Shown here in pieces: positions 26,889 through 36,807 of a stretch of 64,000 nucleotides of DNA. Position 1 is the first letter of the stretch. Every line of letters starts with the position of its first letter. Source of the DNA: Candidatus Methylobacter titanis. GTDB taxonomy: Bacteria > Pseudomonadota > Gammaproteobacteria > Methylococcales > Methylomonadaceae. Where the stretch lies: contig JAQSDX010000009.1 of NCBI GenBank assembly GCA_029946125.1, positions 1 through 64,000 of the forward strand. The letters are read 5' to 3'. A program made the translations under genes and the position numbers. The notes beneath the pieces were generated by a model. The model worked only from the letters and a program-made list of their open reading frames with translations, did not search any database and had not been told where the DNA came from.

Positions 26889-29633
26889 ATGACAACACTT
26901 TTAAATAAGCACTGGCATCACCTGCCGGAAACCGAAGTGACTGACCTGCTTGACGTTAAGTCGGATACTGGGCTGGATGGTTTTGAAATCGATGAACGGC
27001 GCGAGACCTATGGCGCCAACACGCTGACGGTAAAAAAAGGTAAAGGGCCGTTGCTCCGATTTTTACTCCAGTTTCACCAGGCCCTGATTTATATCTTGCT
27101 GGTTGCCGTTGGCACAAAAGCATTTATGGGTGGTTGGGTTGATGCTGGCCTCATTTTGGGTGTTGTGGTCCTGAATGCCATTATCGGGTTTGTTCAGGAA
27201 AGCAAGGCGTTGACTGCGTTGGCTGCACTGACCCACGCCTTGGTCACTGAAGCTGTTGTGTTGCGGTCAGGGGAAAAACAGCGCGTCAATGCCCGGGATT
27301 TAGTGCCGGGTGATATTGTGTTATTGCAATCCGGCGACAAAGTGCCGGCGGATATGCGGCTATTGCACAGCCGGGAATTGCAGATTGATGAATCAGCATT
27401 AACCGGGGAATCAGTTCCTGTCAGCAAGGCCGTGTCAATACAGGCGCATGACACCTTGCTCGCTGACCGCACCAATATGCTTTATTCCTCGACGCTTGTT
27501 ACTTATGGCACTGGACGCGGGGTAGTCGTTGCAACCGGCGACGATACTGAAATCGGACGCATTTCCAAATTGATTACCAGCGCAGAAATTCTGGCGACCC
27601 CGCTAACACGGAAAATAGCCAAGTTTAGCCATATTCTGTTGTTTGTGATTCTGGGCTTGGCGGCCATTACCTTTGGGGTGGGTTTATCGCACGGTTCTCC
27701 TTTAGAAGATCTGTTTATGGCTGCCGTGGCTTTATCGGTATCCATGATCCCCGAAGGCTTGCCTGCCGTTATGACGATCACCCTGGCCATTGGCGTGTCA
27801 CGAATGGCGAAACGAAACGCCATTATCCGCCATTTGCCTGCGGTGGAAACATTAGGCAGCACCACGGTTATTTGTTCTGATAAAACCGGTACATTGACGC
27901 GAAACGAAATGACGGTACAACAGCTTTGGGCGGGTAATGAAACTTACCAGGCCGGTGGCATCGGCTACGCACCGGACGGCTCTATTGAACAGTCTGGCCA
28001 TACGGTTAATATTAAGGCGAAGCCTGCCCTGATGGCGTTATTACAGGCTGGGTTGCTATGCAATGACTCGGTGCTAAGACAAACCGGACAGGGCTGGGTG
28101 ATTGAAGGCGACCCCACCGAAGGCGCTTTACTGGTGTCGGCCCATAAAGCAGGGCTGGATGCAAAATCGTTGGCAACGTCTTTGCCTAGACAGGATGCCA
28201 TCCCTTTTGAAGCGCAACATCAGTATATGGCAACACTGCACAGTGATGCCGCAACCGGGGCGTCTATTGTTTATTTGAAAGGTTCGGTGGAGAGTGTGTT
28301 GCAGCGTTGTAACAGCTTGATGGGGAGCTATGATGATTATCCGCCACTCGATCCTACGGTTGTCATGGGCCAGGTAGAGGCTATGGCGAAACAGGGTCTG
28401 CGCGTTTTGGCCTTTGCCAGGCTTCGTACCTCAATCGGCACACAAGAGATTACTCACGATACCGTCGCTGGCGGCCTGGAATTTATTGGCCTGCAAGGCA
28501 TGATTGACCCGCCCCGGGAAGCGGCGGTTCGGGCAATCGCGGCCTGCCGGTCTGCCGGTATTCAAGTCAAAATGATTACCGGTGACCATCTTGCAACCGC
28601 TGTGGCCATTGCCAGGAAAATGGGCTTGAGCCAGCCGTCAGCCGGGGAAGCTGCGCCTGCACTGAACGGCAGGGATCTTGAGACCTTGTTTGATGCCGAA
28701 TTGATCGAGGCAGCGAGCGCCACCACCGTTTTTGCCCGCGTCTCGCCGGAACAAAAATTGCGCCTGGTTGAAGCGCTGCAAGCACGGGGGGAAGTCGTCG
28801 CCATGACCGGCGACGGCGTTAACGATGCACCGGCGGTACGTAAGGCCGACATTGGTATCGCCATGGGCATTACCGGTACCGAAGTGGCTAAGGAAGCCGC
28901 TGATATGGTATTGATGGATGATAACTTTGCCACTATTGCAGCGGCTGTAGAGGAAGGACGCGGTGTATTGGATAACCTGATCAAATTCTTAAGTTTTATC
29001 CTGGCCGTTAGTCTCGGTGAAGGACTGGTGATTATGGTCGCCGTGATGGCGGGTGAAATATTGCCGGTGTTGCCGGTTCATGCCTTGTGGATCAATATGA
29101 CCTCCGCTGTATTTCTAGGCTTGACGTTGTCTGTTGAGCCCGCAGAACCCGGCATTATGGCTAAACCACCCCGTCCGCCTGCCATGCCGATCCTGAACGG
29201 GGAACTCATTTTCCGTATTGTTTTAGTAGGGACTATGTTGCTTGCCGGCGCTTTCGGGCTGTTTGAATTAGCGCTTCATCAGGGAGCCAGTCAGGACGAA
29301 GCCCGTAGCATAGCCGTCAATGTCTTTACGGTAGGTGAATCGTTCTATTTGCTGAATTGCCGTTCATTGCGCTTATCCATGTTTCGCTTGGGCCTGTTCA
29401 GCAATATGTGGATTTGGGTGGGCATTGCTGCTATGACTATGGCCAGTTTGGCGCTTACCTACCTACCAATTATGAACCGATTATTTCATACTGCACCGAT
29501 AGCCGTGAATGACTGGCTACACATTATTGCAGTGGGATTGGTCATTCACATTGTCATTGCCTGTGACAAAAGAATCCGTCTATGGCTAGAGCAACGTGTT
29601 GATAAAAACAAGGCAGTGAAACAGAAAATTTAA
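26889..29633 (+). CDS. P2-type cation-transporting ATPase
   Basis: A 914-residue P-type ATPase. It shows the N-terminal cation ATPase domain, the TGES actuator loop (ALTGESVPV, about residue 175), the M4 motif MIPEGLP (about 290), the phosphorylation site CSDKTGTLT (about 334) and the hinge MTGDGVNDAP (about 640), plus a six-helix C-terminal cation ATPase domain. PEGLP and overall length place it among P2-type (Ca2+ or Na+/K+-like) pumps of the inner membrane. The transported ion cannot be read from sequence alone. No metal-binding N-terminal domain is present. Confidence 0.92.
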   Translation: MTTLLNKHWHHLPETEVTDLLDVKSDTGLDGFEIDERRETYGANTLTVKKGKGPLLRFLLQFHQALIYILLVAVGTKAFMGGWVDAGLILGVVVLNAIIGFVQESKALTALAALTHALVTEAVVLRSGEKQRVNARDLVPGDIVLLQSGDKVPADMRLLHSRELQIDESALTGESVPVSKAVSIQAHDTLLADRTNMLYSSTLVTYGTGRGVVVATGDDTEIGRISKLITSAEILATPLTRKIAKFSHILLFVILGLAAITFGVGLSHGSPLEDLFMAAVALSVSMIPEGLPAVMTITLAIGVSRMAKRNAIIRHLPAVETLGSTTVICSDKTGTLTRNEMTVQQLWAGNETYQAGGIGYAPDGSIEQSGHTVNIKAKPALMALLQAGLLCNDSVLRQTGQGWVIEGDPTEGALLVSAHKAGLDAKSLATSLPRQDAIPFEAQHQYMATLHSDAATGASIVYLKGSVESVLQRCNSLMGSYDDYPPLDPTVVMGQVEAMAKQGLRVLAFARLRTSIGTQEITHDTVAGGLEFIGLQGMIDPPREAAVRAIAACRSAGIQVKMITGDHLATAVAIARKMGLSQPSAGEAAPALNGRDLETLFDAELIEAASATTVFARVSPEQKLRLVEALQARGEVVAMTGDGVNDAPAVRKADIGIAMGITGTEVAKEAADMVLMDDNFATIAAAVEEGRGVLDNLIKFLSFILAVSLGEGLVIMVAVMAGEILPVLPVHALWINMTSAVFLGLTLSVEPAEPGIMAKPPRPPAMPILNGELIFRIVLVGTMLLAGAFGLFELALHQGASQDEARSIAVNVFTVGESFYLLNCRSLRLSMFRLGLFSNMWIWVGIAAMTMASLALTYLPIMNRLFHTAPIAVNDWLHIIAVGLVIHIVIACDKRIRLWLEQRVDKNKAVKQKI

Positions 29634-29644
29634 TCTACTTCCTT

Positions 29645-31064
29645 GCTGGTCTTAGACCTCGCCCTTTAGGGCATAGCTATCTACACAACCTAAAGCCACA
29701 AAAAAAAGTACCCTATGCCATGAATATAAAAAAAGTTATTAGACATCGATCCTCGCTTGGCAAAGCGTCACCAACAGTTAGTGACTGAGCATTTGAACTC
29801 CACGGATACATTGAGTGCGGAGTTACGAGCACTGCCTAACAAAAGCACGAGTTTCGCCAGTACCCAGGCAGCGTGGCGATTTTATAAAAATGACCGGATT
29901 ACTTTAACAAAGTTGCACGAACCCTTATTAATCGGAGCCCACAAAGGTATTGCAACGCAATGCAATCAATATGCGTTATGTGTACATGATTGGTCACGCT
30001 TAAACTATCGAAAACATGACAGTAAGTTGGATAAATACCAGATAACACACGAAACCGATGTGGGTTACGATTTACAAAGCAGCCTTATTCTGAGTGATCA
30101 AACGGGGCAACCCCTTGCGCCGGTTGCACAAAGACTGGTTACAGCCAATGGCAGTTACGCAACCTATCAAGGGAATGACTTGTCTGAAACGGTTGAAAAC
30201 CATTTGGATGAAGTGACACACTGCATAGGTAAATTGGAACAGCAGAATTTTGTCAAACCGCTGGTGCATATTATTGATCGAGAGGTCGACTCTGTCGGGC
30301 ATATGCGCCAATGGGAGGCCAACAATTACTGGTGGTTAACACGTTCTAAAAAGACCCCCCTCGGTTGAATTTCAAGGGCAATCAATGCCTTGTGCCCAAG
30401 TTGCTGAAGCATTGTATTTCGAGAAAAAACGGCAAGTCGATTATCATGGCAAACTGCAATGGCAATGGGTTGCAGAAACACCGATACGAATAACGCGCCA
30501 TGCAAAGCCGAGCCAGAAGAAGCAGAAAAAACCATCGGTTCCAGGCGAGCCCATAGACGCACGACTGGTCGTAAGTCGTATTTTATCGGATGAGGGCGAA
30601 ATACTCGCTGAATGGTTGCTGATGACCAACGTTATGGCTGTTGAAGCCAGCGAGATTGCGCTCTGGTATGACTGGCGCTGGCAAATTGAATGCTTTTTTA
30701 AGCTACTTAAAAAAGCCGGACACAACTTGGAATCCTGGCAGCAGGAAACTGGACTAGCCATTGCCAAACGTTTACTCGTTGTCTGTATGGCTTGCGTGGT
30801 TGTTTGGGAAATTGCGGCCGCTAAAAGCGAAAAAGCAAAAACCTTGCGCACCTTTCTAATCAAGTTGAGTGGTAGACAAATGGAATGGGGTAAGTCATTT
30901 ACTAATCCTGCGTTATTGGCTGGATTATGGGTATTTCTTTCTATGCAGGAAGTATTAGATTGTTATTCCCCTGAGGAACTCGCGACTTTGCAAGAAAGAG
31001 CTCAGGATTTTCTAATGTGACTTGTGTAGATAGCTATGCCTGAAGGGCGAGGTTTCAGACCAGC
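29645..31064. mobile_element. IS4-family (IS50-like) insertion sequence
   Basis: About 1.42 kb bounded by imperfect inverted repeats of nearly 50 bp: the left one, 29645-29697, holds GCTGGTCTTAGACCTCGCCC and CATAGCTATCTACACAA; the right one, 31019-31064, is its reverse complement with a few differences. The innermost TCTACACAAG resembles IS50 ends. It encloses a DDE transposase gene. I could not define a target duplication, so the exact tips are uncertain. Confidence 0.85.
29720..31020 (+). pseudogene. IS4-family transposase, two +1 frameshifts
   Basis: The ATG at 29720 opens MNIKK, but a run of seven A (29728-29734) shifts the frame; six A would give MNIKKLLDIDPRLAKRHQQL, the expected start. 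A second break is in a run of six C at 30353-30358: five C would join RSKKTP to SVEFQGQSMPCAQVAEALYF. The C-terminal half keeps the IS4 signature Y-(2)-R-(3)-E-(6)-K in YDWRWQIECFFKLLK. Repaired, the protein would be about 433 residues. Both breaks are in homopolymers, so sequencing error or slippage is possible besides decay. Confidence 0.88.
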
Positions 31065-31403
31065 GAAGAAATTTGATGAATAACTGCACGCTAATGGTCT
31101 CAATATGTTGTTATTTAATGATTTATAATATCGGCTATTTCATATCCGCTTTTTTCTTTTGGATGAACTGTGCTTATCCGGTTGTCGCACACGCGCACGA
31201 CAGGTAATATGTTGACTGTCTATGCACCGAGGCCGAGCTATAGGCAAGGGCATCCTATCCCACTACATTGAATTGAGGTGTCCGCCACACCGGATAACCA
31301 CAGCTTAAAGATATTGTCTAACAATTCTCACCATTTTCCATAAAACCTTACTCGACTGCGTTTGCCACATAAAAACGGAATGTTAACCACTGGAGAAGAC
31401 GTC
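31065..31403. other. Intergenic region without a recognised gene
   Basis: About 340 bases between the insertion sequence and the HDOD gene. The only structure seen is a short hairpin with arms GGTGT/ACACC near 31278-31292. Short open frames here lack ribosome sites and family resemblance. Confidence 0.5.
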
Positions 31404-33398
31404 ATGACCGACCAAGACACGGATGATACCGGACGCATAAAAAAAGCCGCCAGCTTGATTCTGAAGGATGACATAAAACACCTTCAGCTGATACCTTCCG
31501 TCGCCCTCAAGTTATTAACGCTAACCAATGATGACAACGCCAGAATCGATAGCCTATCCCGGATTATAGAAACAGAACCGATGCTGACCGCAAAAATTCT
31601 AAGACAGGTTAATTCCGCCGCATATGCCTTACCCAACAAAATAACCTCCACTAATCGCGCAGTAACCTTGTTAGGATTTTCTACTGTGCGCCAGCTTGCA
31701 CTCAACCTGCTGATTTATAACAATCTGAAACGACAAAACCCATCGCAACTATTCGACTTGCTATTTTTCTGGCAACATTGCCTGTATGTAGCCTCATTAA
31801 GCAGAAGAATAGCCGTCGCACTTAACTACCCCGATCCGGACCTGGTTTATACCGGAGGGCTTTTGCACGATATAGGCAAAGTCGTTCTGGAAACCCACGG
31901 ACGGGTAACTTACAGTGATTTTATTGCTTCCATCGGCAATAACCAACAATCGACGTTAGAAGAAGAACGTAACTTTTTCGGCATAACCCATGCCGAGATG
32001 GGGCATATTTTTTGTCTGGAATGGCAATTACCGGCATCAATCACGGCAATCGTAGCTTTTCACCATAACCAGCCGACCGAAGCATCGCCGCACGCACCAT
32101 TTAACACGGCAATCGCCATCGTTTCCTTTGCCGACTACATCGCCTGGATACAAGGCATAGGTTCGGCTACCCAACGCAACAGCCATCCAACTTTACAGAG
32201 CGCTGTACTCGAAACGATTGATCTTGACCAACTGAATCTTGAAGCCCTGCTACAACAGGTTGATCAGGACATGCAAAGCACTCAAGAGTTCTACAATATC
32301 CAACTGCCCAGCTTAATTACATTGCGGGCCACTCTGGTCAAAGCAACCATTAACCTAAGTCAGGTGAGCGAGGATAACGCTTTAGTCGCTGCCCCTAAAT
32401 TATCCTCCTGCTTAACCGCGCCCCATCACAGCCTTAACCCTGATGACTTTATTCCCCGTACACTGGAGGCCATACAGGACGAATTTTCTTTTGACCGCAG
32501 CATCATGTTCACCATCGACCCCAAGCGCCGCTGTCTGATCGCATCATACGGCTGGCCGGAATCGACATTACCGAGCAAAAAGCCCGCTTTTGAGATCAAC
32601 ATCAACAGCCTTTCCGGCTTATTATTAACGTGTCTGCGCGAAAAAAAAGCCGTCATCATCCATACAAAAGTAGAACAAAACAACCCCATAATTCAACATC
32701 TAAAGACTACCGAGTTTATTGCCATCCCCGTAGCGCATCAAAATAAGCTGCTTGGCGTGCTTTATGCCGATAAATCGCTGTCAAAAAAACCGCTACGCGA
32801 ACAATTACTGCCGGAAATTACGCCCATTGCCTATGAACTAGGCATCGCCATCTTTAATGCCAAACAATACCATCTGGAGAAAAAAAACGCGCAGATCGAT
32901 CACTTAACCCAACTTTTTAATAAACGCATGATCAACCAATTCCTGACTGCTATTTTTCAAGAAGATGGGGCCGCCTTGGCCAATATTGCGATTGGCTTTA
33001 TCGATATAGACAAGTTCAAACGGCTGAATGACAGCTGCGGACATCAGGCCGGCGATGACGCCTTAAAAATTGTTGCCGATATTTTACGCAACTTAACCCG
33101 TCCCGGAGATTTCATCGGCCGCTATGGTGGAGAAGAATTTTTATTTGTCCTTAGAAATACCAATGAAACCGGCGCTTACGGTTATGCCGAACGCATAAGA
33201 TCGGAAATTGAGCGTCGCGGCAAGATTATGAGCCAACGATTTCATGGTCATAACCTGACGGTTAGCATCGGCGTATCTCTATATAGTGAGCACTATGCCG
33301 ATTACACCGACATGATCGAAACCGCGGATCAAGCCATGTATCAGGCAAAAAACTCAGGCCGGAATAGGATTGTCATGCTGACGGGTGATGGCAAGTAA
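31404..33398 (+). CDS. HDOD-GAF-GGDEF signalling protein (putative diguanylate cyclase)
   Basis: A 664-residue cytoplasmic protein: HDOD domain (about 20-220, with GGLLHDIGKVVLETH and IAFHHN-like AFHHNQP), GAF-like domain (about 345-480) and GGDEF domain (about 505-664) with the active-site RYGGEEF. It should make cyclic di-GMP in response to whatever the first two domains sense. No N-terminal membrane segment is visible. The ATG at 31404 is chosen because GGAGAAG lies just upstream; in-frame starts at 31362 and 31380 lack one. Confidence 0.88.
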   Translation: MTDQDTDDTGRIKKAASLILKDDIKHLQLIPSVALKLLTLTNDDNARIDSLSRIIETEPMLTAKILRQVNSAAYALPNKITSTNRAVTLLGFSTVRQLALNLLIYNNLKRQNPSQLFDLLFFWQHCLYVASLSRRIAVALNYPDPDLVYTGGLLHDIGKVVLETHGRVTYSDFIASIGNNQQSTLEEERNFFGITHAEMGHIFCLEWQLPASITAIVAFHHNQPTEASPHAPFNTAIAIVSFADYIAWIQGIGSATQRNSHPTLQSAVLETIDLDQLNLEALLQQVDQDMQSTQEFYNIQLPSLITLRATLVKATINLSQVSEDNALVAAPKLSSCLTAPHHSLNPDDFIPRTLEAIQDEFSFDRSIMFTIDPKRRCLIASYGWPESTLPSKKPAFEININSLSGLLLTCLREKKAVIIHTKVEQNNPIIQHLKTTEFIAIPVAHQNKLLGVLYADKSLSKKPLREQLLPEITPIAYELGIAIFNAKQYHLEKKNAQIDHLTQLFNKRMINQFLTAIFQEDGAALANIAIGFIDIDKFKRLNDSCGHQAGDDALKIVADILRNLTRPGDFIGRYGGEEFLFVLRNTNETGAYGYAERIRSEIERRGKIMSQRFHGHNLTVSIGVSLYSEHYADYTDMIETADQAMYQAKNSGRNRIVMLTGDGK

Positions 33399-33578
33399 CC
33401 CCAACCGTTAGAAAAATAGCACACAGATTGACGTGAATAGAGCGCATGCAGAACGGGAAAGCTGCGCAGCCTTCAGATGAACGCGCAAAAAAGTACCCGG
33501 TTAAGGGCGTTTTTAAAATTACCGAACTTTACCAACGGAATCGCAACCTTCCAAAATTCCGCCCACCCGCTTGTACCC

Positions 33579-34049
33579 TCACCGCTTCAGGTTGATAACG
33601 ATTCCGGCGCCATCCAGCGATTTTTGTTTATCCATTTCCGGCTCTTGCGACATCAACATCCGCCCTTCTAAACCTAAAGACCCTGGCTTTTTTTGACTTG
33701 CCGTTGCAAACAAATTTGCCGATTCCCGTTGGGGCATCTTGTTTTGTTCGCTCTTCAACCAAACATCTTCAGAAGCTTTAACTTTAAAGGGGATGGTAAG
33801 ATCCAGTGTTTTTTGAAGCTCAGCAGCATCATTGGCACTCGGCACTGAAGACGTGTTGGTGACTTTTTTGTGTTTTGATTTAACGGAACTCTCTTTGCTG
33901 TTGAGCTCGACTTTTTTCACGTTAACCGATGCCGCCTGCTTTTCCGTTAAGACAGCATTATTAATGCCCGGTTGTTGAAACCCGGTTAGCAAAACGAATG
34001 AGGCCACCACAAAGCCCAATAAAAACAGACGGTAATTTTTCATGTTCAT
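33579..34049 (-). CDS. Small exported protein of unknown function
   Basis: A 156-residue protein with an N-terminal hydrophobic segment (residues about 7-24, LFLLGFVVASFVLLTGFQ) and then a polar, lysine/serine-rich, low-complexity body. No family is recognised. A cysteine is not present at the end of the hydrophobic segment, so it is not a lipoprotein. It lies 89 bases downstream of ppsA on the same strand, and the 180 bases separating it from the HDOD gene hold nothing identifiable. Confidence 0.6.
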   Translation of the reverse strand: MNMKNYRLFLLGFVVASFVLLTGFQQPGINNAVLTEKQAASVNVKKVELNSKESSVKSKHKKVTNTSSVPSANDAAELQKTLDLTIPFKVKASEDVWLKSEQNKMPQRESANLFATASQKKPGSLGLEGRMLMSQEPEMDKQKSLDGAGIVINLKR

Positions 34050-34138
34050 TTTGTCTTCCCCTGCAATAAAACAACCAACGCGATATTATTCATTTTAGCC
34101 CAACAAACAAAAATTGGAATGCTTTAGCAAGAACATTA

Positions 34139-36556
34139 TTACAACTTCCGGTTTAATCGCCGTTCAGTTTCCAATACCAGCTGCGTAGTCTGTAACACGG
34201 TATCGGGATTCAAACTCATCGAGTCGATGCCAATTTCTACCAGAAATTCCGCCATCTCGGGATAGTCCGACGGGGCCTGACCGCAAAGTCCGCAATGTTT
34301 ACCGTTACGATGCGCACCTTCAACAGCAAGACGTATCATTTCTTTAACACCGGGATCGCGTTCGTCAAAATCTTCGGCGATGATCGCGGAGTCGCGATCT
34401 ACGCCCAAGGTAAGCTGGGTCAAATCATTGGAGCCGATAGAAAAGCCGTCGAAATACTCGGAAAAGGCGTCGATTTGAATGACATTATTGGGAATCTCAC
34501 ACATCACGTAAATTTCCAAACCTTGCTCCCCGCGCTTCAAACCAAGCTGCGCCATGTAATCGAGGACACGTCGGGCTTCCTCTACTCGGCGACAAAAGGG
34601 GATCATCACAATAACATTGACTAAGCCCATTTCCTCACGCACCCGTTTCATGGCCTTACATTCCAACGCAAAACCTTCTGCGTAAGCGGGATGGATGTAA
34701 CGCGACGCGCCGCGAAAACCGATCATCGGATTGGCTTCGTCAAACTCAAACCAGCGCCCGCCAAGCAAAGTGGCGTATTCGTTGGTTTTAAAATCCGACA
34801 TGCGCACGACGACGGGCTTGGGATAAAATGCGGCGGCAATAGTGCCGACACCTTCCGATAGTTTCTGCACAAAGTAATCTTCAGCGCTGGCATAATTGCG
34901 CGTTAACTGGCCCAGCTGTTCCCGCTCACCGGCGTTCTGAACCTGCTCAGGATGAATCAACGCCATAGGATGCGCCTTGATGTATTCGGTTATGATAAAT
35001 TCCATCCGTGCCAAACCCACGCCGTCATTGGGCAGAAAACTGGTTTTAAAAGCCAGTTCGGGGTTGCCGATATTGAGCATGATTTTGGTTTTTGGATGTT
35101 GCAGACCCGACAAGTCGGTGCTTTTAATATCGAAGTCGAGCAGGCCGGAATAGACCTTGCCGACATCGCCTTCGGCGCAGGATACGGTGACAGGGCTATT
35201 GTTTTTAATCAGGGTCGTGGCATTATCGCAACCGACAACGGCGGGAACGCCCAATTCGCGGGAGATAATCGCCGCATGACAGGTGCGTCCACCCCGGTTA
35301 GTGATTATCGCCGAAGCTATTTTCATCACCGGCTCCCAATCCGGCGTGGTCATATCGGCAACCAGCACATCGCCTGGGTTAAAGGTATTTAGCTGCTCGA
35401 CGTTATCGATAATCCGCGCATTGCCGGCGGCAATCTTGCTGCCCACCGCATGACCGGTAATCATTGGCTCAGCCTTGTCTTTAAGGCGGTATTGCTCCAA
35501 GATCATGCCGCGCAACTGGGAAACCACGGTTTCCGGCCGCGCCTGAACGATATAAAGCGTACCGTCAAGTCCGTCTTTCGCCCATTCAATATCCATCGGT
35601 TTAGCCTGACCCGCTTTGGTACTGTAATGTTTTTCGATTTTAATGGCGTAGTCGGCGAGGGTTAAAACATCGGCATCGTTAAGGCAAAAGCGGTTGCGCT
35701 GTTCGGCAGAGGTCGCAATATTGCGGGTAGCTTCACGGGTCCGTCTATCGCTATAGATCATTTTTATTTTTTTCGCGCCCAAGGTGCGTCTTAATACCGC
35801 CCGATGTCCCTGCTCAAAAGTGGGCTTGTGTACATAAAACTCGTCCGGGTCCACCGCGCCTTGCACGACATTTTCACCCAAGCCGTATGCGCCGGTAATA
35901 AACACTACATCGCTAAATCCCGATTCGGTATCCAGCGAAAACATCACGCCGCTGGCATCCAGATCTGAGCGCACCATTTTCATAATGCCTATCGACAAAG
36001 CCAGTTTGAAATGATCGAAGCCTTGATCGATACGGTAATGAATGGCGCGATCGGTGAACAGGCTGGCAAAACAGCGTTTGCAGGAGTCCAATAATGCCTG
36101 ATCGCCGCGTATGTTGAGGAAAGTATCCTGTTGTCCGGCAAAACTGGCGGTCGGTAAATCTTCGGCGGTGGCAGAACTACGCACGGCAACGCTTAAATCA
36201 TCGCCATACTGCTGTTTTAATTGTTTGAAAGCCTCGATAATTTGCTGCTCAAGGTCTTCAGGAAAACGTGCAGCGTAGATTATCTCCCTGGCTTTACGCG
36301 CGCGTTTGGCAAGATCGGTGACATCGTCAGGATTCAAGTCATCCAATGCTTGATGCAGCGCCTCCCAGCTATGGGTGTGCTCCAGTACATAACGGTAAGC
36401 CTCGGCGGTTACGGCAAAACCATTTGGAATTTGGATACCTTGCGTCGTTAGTTCCCGGTACATCTCACCTAGCGAGGCATTCTTGCCCCCTACGAGAGGG
36501 ACATCGTCAATGGTTAGTTCATTAAACCAACGGATATAGTTTGCTTGCTCTGACAT
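34139..36556 (-). CDS. ppsA: Phosphoenolpyruvate synthase
   Basis: An 805-residue enzyme that converts pyruvate and ATP to PEP, AMP and phosphate, important for gluconeogenesis and, in methanotrophs, for pyruvate/PEP balance. Visible: N-terminal ATP-grasp domain (LVGGKNASLGEM), the phosphohistidine domain with GGRTCHAAIISRELG (His about 423), and the C-terminal PEP-binding TIM barrel with GLCGQAPSDYPE. Two ATGs start the frame; the second (36556) is spaced better from AGGAG. With PycAB in the same window it can control flux around pyruvate. Confidence 0.95.
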   Translation of the reverse strand: MSEQANYIRWFNELTIDDVPLVGGKNASLGEMYRELTTQGIQIPNGFAVTAEAYRYVLEHTHSWEALHQALDDLNPDDVTDLAKRARKAREIIYAARFPEDLEQQIIEAFKQLKQQYGDDLSVAVRSSATAEDLPTASFAGQQDTFLNIRGDQALLDSCKRCFASLFTDRAIHYRIDQGFDHFKLALSIGIMKMVRSDLDASGVMFSLDTESGFSDVVFITGAYGLGENVVQGAVDPDEFYVHKPTFEQGHRAVLRRTLGAKKIKMIYSDRRTREATRNIATSAEQRNRFCLNDADVLTLADYAIKIEKHYSTKAGQAKPMDIEWAKDGLDGTLYIVQARPETVVSQLRGMILEQYRLKDKAEPMITGHAVGSKIAAGNARIIDNVEQLNTFNPGDVLVADMTTPDWEPVMKIASAIITNRGGRTCHAAIISRELGVPAVVGCDNATTLIKNNSPVTVSCAEGDVGKVYSGLLDFDIKSTDLSGLQHPKTKIMLNIGNPELAFKTSFLPNDGVGLARMEFIITEYIKAHPMALIHPEQVQNAGEREQLGQLTRNYASAEDYFVQKLSEGVGTIAAAFYPKPVVVRMSDFKTNEYATLLGGRWFEFDEANPMIGFRGASRYIHPAYAEGFALECKAMKRVREEMGLVNVIVMIPFCRRVEEARRVLDYMAQLGLKRGEQGLEIYVMCEIPNNVIQIDAFSEYFDGFSIGSNDLTQLTLGVDRDSAIIAEDFDERDPGVKEMIRLAVEGAHRNGKHCGLCGQAPSDYPEMAEFLVEIGIDSMSLNPDTVLQTTQLVLETERRLNRKL

Positions 36557-36659
36557 CATAACTCCTTAATAGAATGCTTATTTATTGATGCATCTAGGTT
36601 ATTAATCAGCTTTTATTTTTTCAACTCAATTACTTATAAAAATAACCGTAGCGTCTATA

Positions 36660-36676
36660 TGTGACAATAGGTCACA
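36660..36676. promoter_or_regulatory. Perfect inverted repeat upstream of ppsA
   Basis: TGTGAC and GTCACA arms around AATAG, about 100 bases upstream of ppsA and just before the sRNA-like segment at 36690-36773. It resembles a CRP/FNR-type dyad, but the spacing is one base longer than the CRP consensus, so the regulator cannot be named. Confidence 0.45.
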
Positions 36677-36689
36677 TTATCATTCTGCC

Positions 36690-36773
36690 TTGGCATTGCT
36701 AACATATCAATATGCGCTCTTACTTACCTTCTCTTGGTAAGGGAGCCTAAATCTATTAGGCTCCCCTTTTTTT
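36690..36773 (+). ncRNA. Candidate small RNA ending in a strong terminator
   Basis: On the plus strand two hairpins stand in series: CTTACC/GGTAAG (36723-36741) and a perfect 10-bp stem GGGAGCCTAA/TTAGGCTCCC (36741-36765), followed by T7 (36767-36773). The flanking genes are both on the minus strand, so this intrinsic terminator has no coding partner on its own strand. A short transcript initiated near the 36660-36676 dyad would fit. The 5' end is a guess. Confidence 0.45.
36741..36773 (+). terminator. Rho-independent terminator (plus strand)
   Basis: Perfect 10-bp stem, 5-base loop and a run of seven T on the plus strand. The opposite strand has no U-run after the stem, so it does not serve the minus-strand gene at 36808. 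Confidence 0.85.
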
Positions 36774-36807
36774 AAATTTTTTGTTGACTTCAACAGGTTG
36801 AAATTGA

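Noticed and set aside
36660-36676. CRP binding site
   Set aside because: The arms fit but the spacer is seven bases between TGTGA and TCACA instead of six; listed only as a generic inverted repeat.
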